A DNA stretch of 5,220 bases from an uncultured Clostridium sp. (lineage in GTDB: Bacteria; Bacillota; Clostridia; TANB77; CAG-508): the NCBI GenBank assembly GCA_948465625.1, contig CAOJXM010000090.1, positions 1-5,220 on the forward strand, given 5' to 3'. Under the pieces are notes generated by a model, which had not been told where the DNA came from, did no database searches, and saw nothing but the letters and a program-made list of their open reading frames with translations. Position numbers and translations under genes: made by a program. Positions 1 through 5,044 of the stretch are shown in pieces; position 1 is the first letter of the stretch; the number at the start of each line of letters is the position of its first letter.

Positions 1-481
1 AATATTTTCGATTTTCGATAATTCCAAACAGGTACTAGGTAAGATATTAACACCAGTTCGACTAGGAACATTGTATAAAATAATAGGTAAAGTTGTAGAT
101 TGAGCAATGGCTATGTAGTGTGAAATAAGACCTGCTTGTGTTGTTTTGTTGTAATAGGGGGTAACCACTAGCACACCGTCTGCACCAATGCTTTGTGCGT
201 ATTGTGTGTTAGAAATAGCAGTGGCAGTATTGTTGCTACCAGTTCCTAGAATAACAGGAACTCTTTTGTTGACAACATCAATAGCAAATTTCATGGTTTC
301 TTTTTTTTCTTGTTCGCTCATGGTAGTAGATTCACCAGTGGTTCCACACACAACCAAAGCATGAATTCCTTGTGAAATTTGAAATTCAATTAATTTTTCC
401 AATTCTTTAAAATTGACACCTTTTTCAGTAAAGGGTGTAGCAATTGCGGTTGCACAACCGTCTAAATATTTCTTTTTTCAT
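1..481 (-). CDS. dapA: 4-hydroxy-tetrahydrodipicolinate synthase, N-terminal part, with apparent frameshift at the start
   Basis: Cytoplasmic lysine/diaminopimelate enzyme that condenses pyruvate with aspartate semialdehyde. One open minus-strand frame covers about the first 159 of a usual ~290-295 residues and leaves the window at base 1. Counting from a restored start, visible motifs are GCATAIATPF (8-17), GTTGES (46-51, substrate-binding Thr pair), TPYYNK with Tyr110, and LYNVPSRT with Tyr136 and Arg141. These match E. coli Tyr107, Tyr133 and Arg138 with a constant offset of 3, so the Schiff-base lysine should lie about four residues past the edge. The only ATG with a ribosome site (481-479) is one base out of frame with this body: it reads MKKEIFRRLCN, and the DapA frame has TGA overlapping that ATG and no other early start codon. 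One A fewer in the A6 run (473-478) would give MKKKYLDGCATAI. It is a sequencing error or a real null allele; the rest of the frame is clean. Family call is near certain; whether it is intact is not. Confidence 0.93.
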
Positions 482-486
482 GAAAA

Positions 487-493
487 CACCTCT
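487..493 (-). promoter_or_regulatory. dapA ribosome binding site
   Basis: Minus-strand AGAGGTG lies 5 nt upstream of the ATG at 481-479. It fixes that ATG as the intended dapA start, which is what makes the frame mismatch with the DapA body conspicuous. Confidence 0.7.
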
Positions 494-499
494 ATTACT

Positions 500-505
500 A
501 TTATA
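500..505 (-). promoter_or_regulatory. Possible dapA -10 box
   Basis: A perfect TATAAT on the minus strand, preceded by TTGCA. The -35 is poor (TGTAAA at 18 bp). Transcription from here would begin almost at the ribosome site, giving a very short leader of about a dozen bases, so a start further upstream remains possible. Confidence 0.4.
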
Positions 506-535
506 TGCAAGAAAAGGAAAAACTTTACATAAATG

Positions 536-566
536 TTGAAATGATACAAAAAAAGTGTGGTATAAT
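536..566 (+). promoter_or_regulatory. Extended -10 promoter upstream of the 11-codon ORF
   Basis: TTGAAA (536-541), a 19-bp spacer, then TGG-TATAAT with the TG of an extended -10 at 558-559 and the hexamer at 561-566. The consensus extended -10 compensates for the long spacer. Transcription would start near 573 and run into the small ORF at 600. No hairpin terminator separates it from the gene at 721, so it may also feed that gene. Confidence 0.6.
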
Positions 567-599
567 AGGGACAAAATAATTGTAGAAAGAGGAAGTAAA

Positions 600-635
600 A
601 TGGCATATCAAATCGATGAGGAATATGATAACTAA
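600..635 (+). CDS. 11-codon ORF with promoter and ribosome site; leader peptide or gene stub
   Basis: It reads MAYQIDEEYDN then TAA. An AGAGG ribosome site (588-592) sits 7 nt before the ATG, and a consensus extended -10 promoter lies upstream, so transcription and translation signals are complete for so short a product. The MAY-[KQ]-I-D/E-E opening resembles the N-terminus of clostridial 2[4Fe-4S] ferredoxins (MAYKI...), but no cysteine motif follows in any frame before 720. I infer either the 5' stub of a gene whose body was lost, or a leader peptide; no attenuator hairpin with a T tract follows, which weakens the second idea. It may also be chance. Confidence 0.35.
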   Translation: MAYQIDEEYDN

Positions 636-651
636 GTTAGTGTAAAATTTA

Positions 652-680
652 TTGACTAATTTCGTAATAAATGATAGTAT
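652..680 (+). promoter_or_regulatory. Probable promoter of the pilin-like/FGE-like gene
   Basis: TTGACT (652-657), 17-bp spacer, TAGTAT (675-680); an overlapping TATACA (678-683) is an alternative -10. Transcription would start near 687-690, leaving a ~30-nt leader that carries the AAAGGAG ribosome site (705-711), 9 nt before the ATG at 721. A 7-bp inverted repeat (ATTTATT 647-653, AATAAAT 666-672) brackets the -35 region and could be an operator, but it is pure A/T. Confidence 0.5.
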
Positions 681-720
681 ACAAAATAGGACATAATAAA
701 AAACAAAGGAGAAAAGACCT

Positions 721-1896
721 ATGCAAAAAAATAAAGGAATAACATTAATGGTGTTAGTTATCACGATAATTGTTATGCTAATTTTAGCAGGAGTAGCTAT
801 TAGTATGACGATAGGAGAAAATGGAATTTTTAGTAAATCAAAACAAGGAGCAGAGATTTATAAAAACTCTGTCAATAGTGAAACGAATCATTTAAATGGT
901 GTAGAAAAAGAAATGGGGGATTTAATAAACCAGTATCAAGGAGAAGACAAAATAAATCCACCAAGTTCAACAGAACCAATAACAAAACCAGGGAATTTGG
1001 GTAATCCAGATGAAAATGGTATATATACAAAAAATAGTACGATAAACGGAGAGGCAGCAGAAGCGTTTAATCCAGAAATACCAAAAGGCTTTAAGCCAGT
1101 GAATCTAGAAACTGCAAATTGGGGAAATGGAAGTACTCCGCCAAGTGAGGAAGCGGTCAAAGCAGGATTAGTAATTGAAGATGAAGAAGGAAATCAATTT
1201 GTATGGGTAGCAGTAGATGGAGAAATTGTAAAATTGAATCGATACAATTTTGCAAGTGACGGAACAGAAAGCGAATATACAGCAAATGATTATGTAGAAG
1301 AAGTATCAAGTCAGAAAGCTAACTTAAGAAATTATGGAAATACAATAGCAAGAGATATAAATGCATTTAAAACGAGTGTAGCGACTCATGGTGGTTACTA
1401 TATTGCAAGATATGAGGCGAGTTATGGATTAGATGGAAAACCTAATTTTAAATTGTCAACAAGCTTTTCCAATTCTGCACCAACCATAGAAGGGCAATTA
1501 TGGAATAATATAACCCAACCAAATGCAACAACAGTATGTAGAAATATGTATGATAGTAACTATGGAATAATCAGTGATTTAATGAATAGTTATGCATGGG
1601 AAACGGCAATTTTGTTTATTCAAAAATATTCAGGAGTTTCTAATTATTCAAACCAAGATGGAAGTAGTATCAATTCATCTTTAACCAATACTGGAGAAAA
1701 TAAAGATGAAAAGTGTCACATTCATGATATGGCAGGCAATTCTTTGGAATGGATAACAGAGACCTCTAATGATTACCGTAATCCTTGTGTTTTTAGAGGT
1801 GGATGGTATGGTGGTGTTAATACAACCTATCGTGGCAATGGTGGTACTGCTTATGGAGACAATCGTACTGGATTTCGTGCAGTTTTGTATTTGTAA
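721..1896 (+). CDS. Prepilin-like anchored protein with FGE-sulfatase/C-type-lectin-like head; possible DGR target
   Basis: A 391-residue protein, probably at the cell surface; function unknown. Residues 1-6 (MQKNKG) plus ITLMVLVITIIVMLILAG (7-24) form a class III prepilin-like signal: a short basic leader ending in Gly, then the hydrophobic helix. The pilin Glu at +5 is replaced by Val11. A charged stalk (about 30-75) and a Pro-rich linker (80-92, PPSSTEPITKPGN) follow. The head has GNQFVWVAV (157-165), GGYYIARYEA (224-233), DMAGNSLEW (336-344), FRGGW (358-362) and a terminal GFRAVLYL (384-391), the signature order of the FGE-sulfatase (SUMF1/EgtB) fold. The two catalytic Cys of true formylglycine-generating enzymes, expected between FRGG and GFR, are absent, so I infer a binding domain, not an enzyme. 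Start chosen from AAAGGAG at 705-711. It sits alone between dapA and pgi. Codon use changes in the last ~45 codons (separate entry). Architecture confident; role not. Confidence 0.85.
   Translation: MQKNKGITLMVLVITIIVMLILAGVAISMTIGENGIFSKSKQGAEIYKNSVNSETNHLNGVEKEMGDLINQYQGEDKINPPSSTEPITKPGNLGNPDENGIYTKNSTINGEAAEAFNPEIPKGFKPVNLETANWGNGSTPPSEEAVKAGLVIEDEEGNQFVWVAVDGEIVKLNRYNFASDGTESEYTANDYVEEVSSQKANLRNYGNTIARDINAFKTSVATHGGYYIARYEASYGLDGKPNFKLSTSFSNSAPTIEGQLWNNITQPNATTVCRNMYDSNYGIISDLMNSYAWETAILFIQKYSGVSNYSNQDGSSINSSLTNTGENKDEKCHIHDMAGNSLEWITETSNDYRNPCVFRGGWYGGVNTTYRGNGGTAYGDNRTGFRAVLYL
1762..1896 (+). other. Putative DGR-type variable region at the 3' end of the FGE-like head
   Basis: Covers residues 348-391, the part of the C-type-lectin-like fold that DGRs diversify. 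All four CGT Arg codons of the gene fall here (at R353, R370, R382, R386), while the five earlier Arg codons are AGA or CGA. Six of nine Gly codons from residue 360 on are GGT/GGC, against mostly GGA before. Residues 363-383 are nearly all small or polar, encoded by NNY codons (TAT, GGT, GTT, AAT, ACC, CGT, GGC, ACT, GCT, GAC), as expected if template AAY codons were randomised at adenines. It sits between invariant-looking FRGG and GFRAVLYL. No template repeat or reverse transcriptase is in the window, so this is inference. Confidence 0.4.
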
Positions 1897-1995
1897 GATG
1901 AATATATGGTAAGTAAAAATTTTAAATAAATTTATTGCATAAATTTTCTAAATATTATAAAATGCACATATAATAACAGGAGAAAAGAGGAGAAG
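1897..1995 (+). promoter_or_regulatory. Intergenic region with possible pgi promoter
   Basis: A perfect TATAAT lies at 1969-1974, with only a weak -35 (TTTCTA, 1945-1950, 18-bp spacer). Transcription would begin near 1981, close to the ribosome site GAGGAG (1987-1992). A 12-bp A/T palindrome (1925-1936) has no T tract and is not a convincing terminator, so read-through from the upstream gene is possible. Confidence 0.4.
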
Positions 1996-1998
1996 ATG

Positions 1999-3303
1999 AT
2001 GTCAAATTTAAAATTAGATTTTAGTCATATAGACTTAGAAGAAAGCGAAATTATGAAGTATAAAGTGCAAGTAGAATTGATACATAAAGAATTGCATGAA
2101 AAAGCAAATGATGAAAAAGAATTTTTAGGTTGGTTAAACTTACCTACTAATTATGATAAAGAAGAATTTGAAAGAATCAAAAAAGCAGCAAAAAAAATCA
2201 AACAAGATTCAAAGGTATTTTTATGTATTGGAATTGGTGGTTCTTATTTAGGAGCAAGAGCAGTAATTGAATCATTAACACATACTTTTTATCAGTATAA
2301 AGAAAATGATACACCACAAATTTTATATGCAGGAAACAATTTAAGTCCTAATTATATCAATGATTTGATTGATATAATAGGAGATAGAGATATTTCTATT
2401 AATGTGATATCAAAATCTGGAACTACTACAGAGCCAGCCATTGCGTTTCGAATTTTTAGAGAATTTTTAGAAAACAAATATGGGTTAGAAGAAGCAAGAA
2501 AAAGAATTTATGTAACAACAGACAAAGCAAAAGGAGCGTTAAAAAAACTAGCAACAGAAGAAGGGTATGAAAGTTTTGTAATACCAGACAATGTAGGTGG
2601 TAGATATTCGGTTTTAACAGCAGTAGGATTATTACCAATTGCTGTAGCAGGAATTGATATTGATAAGTTAATGCTAGGAGCAAGAATTGCACAAGAAAAA
2701 TATGTAGATGATAATTTAAAGTACAACGAATGTTATCGTTATGCAGTAATAAGAAATATGCTATATGAAAAAGCAAAAAACATAGAGATATTAGCGAATT
2801 ATGAGCCAAAAATGCATTATTTTATTGAATGGTGGAAACAGTTATATGGAGAGAGCGAAGGAAAAGAACAAAGAGGAATTTTTCCAGCAGGAGTAGATTT
2901 TACAACAGATTTGCATTCTATGGGACAGTATATACAAGAAGGAAGAAGAAATCTATTTGAAACCGTTTTACGTATAGAACAAACCAAGAGTGATATTACC
3001 ATAAAAGCAGATGAAGACAATCTAGATGGAATGAACTTTGTAGCAGGAAAAACACTTGATTTTGTAAATAAAAAAGCAATGGAAGGAACCGTAGAAGCAC
3101 ATGTAAGTGGTGGAGTACCAAACATCATATTAACCATAGAAAAATTAGAGGAAGAAACAGTAGGAGAATTAATTTATTTCTTTGAACTAGCTTGTGCTAT
3201 GTCTGGAAAAATATTAAGAGTAAATCCATTTAACCAACCAGGAGTAGAAGAGTACAAAAAGAACATGTTCCGATTATTGGGAAAACCAGGATATGAAAAA
3301 TAA
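1999..3303 (+). CDS. pgi: Glucose-6-phosphate isomerase
   Basis: Cytoplasmic enzyme interconverting glucose-6-phosphate and fructose-6-phosphate in glycolysis and gluconeogenesis. The 434-residue protein is full length for the Bacillus-type family and collinear with B. subtilis Pgi. Visible motifs are IGIGGSYLGAR (77-87), the sugar-phosphate SIS-fold site SKSGTTTEPAIAFR (138-151), PGI signature 1 DNVGGRYSVLTAVG (197-210), catalytic Glu285 in GESEGK, His306 in DLHSMGQY, and signature 2 ending NQPGVEEYK with catalytic Lys420. Two adjacent ATGs exist (1996 and 1999). The second is preferred because GAGGAG (1987-1992) lies 6 nt before it but only 3 nt before the first, and because MSNLKLDFS then aligns with B. 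subtilis MTHVRFDYS. There is no clear terminator before the greA promoter, so some read-through into greA is likely. Confidence 0.98.
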   Translation: MSNLKLDFSHIDLEESEIMKYKVQVELIHKELHEKANDEKEFLGWLNLPTNYDKEEFERIKKAAKKIKQDSKVFLCIGIGGSYLGARAVIESLTHTFYQYKENDTPQILYAGNNLSPNYINDLIDIIGDRDISINVISKSGTTTEPAIAFRIFREFLENKYGLEEARKRIYVTTDKAKGALKKLATEEGYESFVIPDNVGGRYSVLTAVGLLPIAVAGIDIDKLMLGARIAQEKYVDDNLKYNECYRYAVIRNMLYEKAKNIEILANYEPKMHYFIEWWKQLYGESEGKEQRGIFPAGVDFTTDLHSMGQYIQEGRRNLFETVLRIEQTKSDITIKADEDNLDGMNFVAGKTLDFVNKKAMEGTVEAHVSGGVPNIILTIEKLEEETVGELIYFFELACAMSGKILRVNPFNQPGVEEYKKNMFRLLGKPGYEK

Positions 3304-3314
3304 ATAAAAAAGGC

Positions 3315-3343
3315 TTGACATTTTATAGAAAATGACTTAATAT
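3315..3343 (+). promoter_or_regulatory. greA promoter
   Basis: Consensus TTGACA (3315-3320), 17-bp spacer, TAATAT (3338-3343). Transcription would start near 3350, giving a ~70-nt leader that contains a perfect hairpin before the greA ribosome site. Confidence 0.7.
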
Positions 3344-3363
3344 ATATTAAACTATAAAATACA

Positions 3364-3392
3364 TACTTGGAACATCAAAAATGTTCCAAGTA
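3364..3392 (+). repeat. Perfect 12-bp inverted repeat in the greA leader
   Basis: TACTTGGAACAT (3364-3375) and ATGTTCCAAGTA (3381-3392) pair perfectly around a CAAAA loop. It lies downstream of the greA promoter and 13 nt before the ribosome site. No T tract follows on either strand, so it is not a standard intrinsic terminator. It could be a leader stability or pausing hairpin, a repressor operator, or a weak end to pgi read-through. TACTTG occurs a second time as a direct repeat at 3391-3396. Confidence 0.75.
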
Positions 3393-3405
3393 CTTGCATA
3401 TTTAT

Positions 3406-3412
3406 GAGGAGG
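3406..3412 (+). promoter_or_regulatory. greA ribosome binding site that decides the start
   Basis: GAGGAGG, 9 nt before the ATG at 3422. An in-frame ATG at 3404 overlaps this site itself and so cannot be the start it serves; the longer version MRRNTKMEEK is rejected. Confidence 0.85.
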
Positions 3413-3421
3413 AATACTAAA

Positions 3422-3901
3422 ATGGAAGAAAAAGAAATCTTACTAACACAAGAGGGATATGATAATTTAGAAAAAGAATTAGATTATTTAAAAACAGAAA
3501 AAAGAGGCGAAATTGCAGAACGTATCAAAATAGCTTTAGGATTTGGAGATTTATCTGAAAACTCAGAATACGATGAAGCAAAAAACGCACAAGCACAAAA
3601 TGAAATTAAAATAGCAGGATTAGAAAATAAATTAAGATATGCTAAAATAATAGATGAATCAGAAATTGATACAAAGAGTGTTCAAGTAGGAAACACAGTA
3701 GCAATAAAGGATTTAGAGTTTGATGAGGAATTAGAATATACAATTGTTGGTTCAACAGAAGTAGACTTAGCACAAAATAAAATATCAAATGAATCACCAG
3801 TAGGAGCAGCTTTAATTGGTGCTAAAAAAGGGCAAACAGTAGAAGTAACAGTACCATCAGGGGATATTGTAAAATATAAAATAATGTCTATTAAAAAATA
3901 A
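3422..3901 (+). CDS. greA: Transcription elongation factor GreA
   Basis: GreA enters the RNA polymerase secondary channel and stimulates cleavage of backtracked transcripts, rescuing stalled complexes. The 159-residue product matches the family's ~158. Residues 1-75 form the antiparallel coiled coil (TQEGYDNLEKELDYLK near the start), with the tip GFGDLSENSEYDEAK (40-54). This carries the two conserved acidic residues Asp43 and Glu46 that help place the catalytic Mg ion. The C-terminal FKBP-like domain (about 83-159) includes SVQVGNTVAI and SPVGAALIGAKKGQTVEV (125-142). The start follows the GAGGAGG site at 3406-3412. It is transcribed from its own promoter (3315-3343) through a hairpin leader, and followed by a likely terminator at 3912-3948. 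Nothing is missing or unusual in the protein. Confidence 0.98.
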   Translation: MEEKEILLTQEGYDNLEKELDYLKTEKRGEIAERIKIALGFGDLSENSEYDEAKNAQAQNEIKIAGLENKLRYAKIIDESEIDTKSVQVGNTVAIKDLEFDEELEYTIVGSTEVDLAQNKISNESPVGAALIGAKKGQTVEVTVPSGDIVKYKIMSIKK

Positions 3902-3911
3902 TAAAAGAGAA

Positions 3912-3956
3912 AGCCGATTCATTTTTGGAACCTATAAATGAATTGGCTATTATTAT
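3912..3956 (+). terminator. Probable greA terminator
   Basis: AGCCGATTCATTT (3912-3924) pairs with AAATGAATTGGCT (3936-3948), a 13-bp stem with one G-U wobble and an 11-base loop, starting 10 nt after the greA stop. The tail ATTATTAT is only moderately T-rich, so termination may be partial. On the minus strand the stem is followed by a more T-rich tail, but no minus-strand gene is near. Confidence 0.6.
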
Positions 3957-3977
3957 AGGTAATAGATATATTACCTA
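3956..3977 (+). repeat. Inverted repeat between the greA terminator and the next promoter
   Basis: TAGGTAATA (3956-3964), loop GATA, TATTACCTA (3969-3977): a perfect 9-bp stem immediately after the terminator and 16 bp upstream of the -35 at 3994. It is possibly an operator for the downstream operon; no regulator is recognised. Confidence 0.5.
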
Positions 3978-3993
3978 AATTTAAGAAAAAACG

Positions 3994-4022
3994 TTGACAT
4001 TGCAAATATTTTATCATAGAAT
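3994..4022 (+). promoter_or_regulatory. Strong promoter of the 4087-5220 gene cluster
   Basis: Consensus TTGACA (3994-3999), exactly 17 bp, then TAGAAT (4017-4022). The leader would be ~58 nt, ending in AAGGAGG (4071-4077), 9 nt before the GTG at 4087. The heptamers TTGCAAA and ATGCAAA at 4000 and 4021, 21 bp apart, flank the spacer and -10 and may be regulator half-sites. Confidence 0.75.
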
Positions 4023-4086
4023 GCAAACAACAGTTCTTTAAAAAGGAAATTTAGTAAGAAATTTTAAGATAAGGAGGCAGGATATC

Positions 4087-4632
4087 GTGAAAAAGAAAAT
4101 AAGTATTGGTGTAGGAATATTTTTAATCATACTTATAGTTGTAGGGATTATAACAAAATATGCAGATAGTGCTAGAGTAACAACAGGACATGAGCCAAAG
4201 TATTGCATTAAAGTAGTTAGCAATCATGGCAATAAAGTTACCTATTGGGGGTTAGGTTATAAAGTGATTAGATATGTTGGAGTATCTCCTAAAGAGCCTT
4301 ATGAAAGTAATATTGGTGTAAAAATGGGAAGTTGGTTCATGAAATACGAATTGCCTCAATCCAATACCATTGAGATTGAGTATGAAGGACAAACCATTAC
4401 GATAACAGATAGAAAAGAAATAGAGATAATTGAAAATATATTATTAAATTCAAAGTATAACAATGAAATATGTGATGGTATCACTACCCACAAAATAACT
4501 TTACAGAATGAAGTTTATTATATTAAAGAATCGTGTAAAGAAATTCAAAAAGGAAATAAGCAGTCTAAAATAACAGATGAGGATTTAAACACAATTAAAA
4601 GTACCATTGATAATGTATTAAGAAGACAATAA
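4087..4632 (+). CDS. Uncharacterised membrane-anchored extracytoplasmic protein
   Basis: A 181-residue protein of unknown function. A basic MKKK start and one hydrophobic segment (about 6-23, ISIGVGIFLIILIVVGII) act as signal anchor; no lipobox Cys or clear cleavage site is visible, so an N-terminally tethered outside domain is inferred. Residues 28-88 hold the most distinctive part: SARVTTGHEPKYCIK, KVTYWGLGYKVIRY and GVKMGSWFMKYEL. From general familiarity these resemble hypothetical proteins of Bacillota, but no name is offered. The C-terminal part (about 95-181) alternates predicted strands and helices (TIEIEYEGQTITI, KEIEIIENILL, DEDLNTIKSTIDNVL). Cys129 and Cys150 could form a disulfide outside the cell. 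The start is GTG, supported by AAGGAGG at 4071-4077. It is first in a likely three-gene operon. Confidence 0.8.
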   Translation: MKKKISIGVGIFLIILIVVGIITKYADSARVTTGHEPKYCIKVVSNHGNKVTYWGLGYKVIRYVGVSPKEPYESNIGVKMGSWFMKYELPQSNTIEIEYEGQTITITDRKEIEIIENILLNSKYNNEICDGITTHKITLQNEVYYIKESCKEIQKGNKQSKITDEDLNTIKSTIDNVLRRQ

Positions 4633-4660
4633 TTACAAAATATAGGGGGGAGATAGAATT

Positions 4661-5041
4661 ATGGCAAGAGTATTAAAAAATAAAGAATTAGTAAACACAA
4701 GATTGGCAACCAATTATGGTGGTTGGATGTATTGTGATAAATGCAACGAAAATATAGGCTATTTATGCTATTCAACCTATGATAGTTTAGAATTAAAATA
4801 TAAATGTAATTGTGGAAGTCAAGGTAGTGCATTGTTAGATTTTGAAGACAGTAAAATAGGAAAAAATAGTAAGGATGAATTAGTTATCCTAAAAAATAGA
4901 CTTTGCTGTCCAAAAGATAAGGAACCATTAATTACAATATTAGACAAAAAAGTTGAAAGCTATGAAATGGAAATTACTTGTAAATCCTGTGAAAGCATTT
5001 ATAAAAAAAGTGAAATAGAAATTGTGTTTAGAAAGGAGTAG
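4661..5041 (+). CDS. Uncharacterised small Cys-rich (zinc-ribbon-like) protein
   Basis: A 126-residue, probably cytoplasmic protein of unknown function with nine Cys in paired motifs: CDKC (25-28), a single Cys36, CNC (49-51), CC (82-83) and CKSC (107-110). Pairing 25/28 with 49/51 and 82/83 with 107/110 would give two zinc-ribbon-like units of similar spacing, joined by an acidic linker (about 60-72). The basic start MARVLKNKELVNTRL could be a separate contact segment. No catalytic motif or membrane segment is seen. It follows the membrane protein by 28 nt, with an unusually G-rich ribosome site (GGGGGGAG, 4645-4652; 8 nt spacing), and precedes the HAD gene by 3 nt, so co-transcription is very likely. 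The metal-site pairing is inferred from spacing only. Confidence 0.8.
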   Translation: MARVLKNKELVNTRLATNYGGWMYCDKCNENIGYLCYSTYDSLELKYKCNCGSQGSALLDFEDSKIGKNSKDELVILKNRLCCPKDKEPLITILDKKVESYEMEITCKSCESIYKKSEIEIVFRKE

Positions 5042-5044
5042 AAT

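Noticed and set aside
472..478. AAAAAAG as a dnaX-type -1 frameshift signal in dapA
   Set aside because: The codon phase is wrong (ATG AAA AAA G), and a -1 shift would not enter the DapA frame; a +1 change is needed. No stimulatory structure is evident.
1..481. Different codon flavour of dapA (more T/C-ending codons) as a sign of transfer
   Set aside because: It is the only minus-strand gene here, and strand-wise base skew, with purines favoured on the plus strand, explains the difference.
525..764. 79-codon minus-strand frame upstream of dapA
   Set aside because: It is hydrophobic because it is antisense to A-rich DNA, crosses the promoters and the start of the plus-strand gene, and shows no family motif.
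936..1160. 74-codon minus-strand frame
   Set aside because: It lies entirely antisense to the pilin-like/FGE-like gene, whose reading frame is well supported.
1925..1936. 12-bp palindrome AATAAATTTATT after the FGE-like gene as terminator or DGR hairpin
   Set aside because: It has no loop, is pure A/T, has no T tract and is not GC-rich like known DGR-downstream hairpins; expected often in such DNA.
2456..3137. Three minus-strand frames (2456-2809, 2508-2726, 2817-3137)
   Set aside because: All are antisense to pgi; their Leu/Phe-rich or low-complexity translations mirror A-rich coding sequence.
3404..3421. Longer greA start (MRRNTK extension)
   Set aside because: That ATG overlaps the GAGGAGG ribosome site serving the ATG at 3422, and the shorter protein matches GreA length and N-terminus.
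4038..4223. 61-codon minus-strand hydrophobic frame
   Set aside because: It is the antisense of the signal-anchor coding region and leader of the gene at 4087, without its own ribosome site logic.
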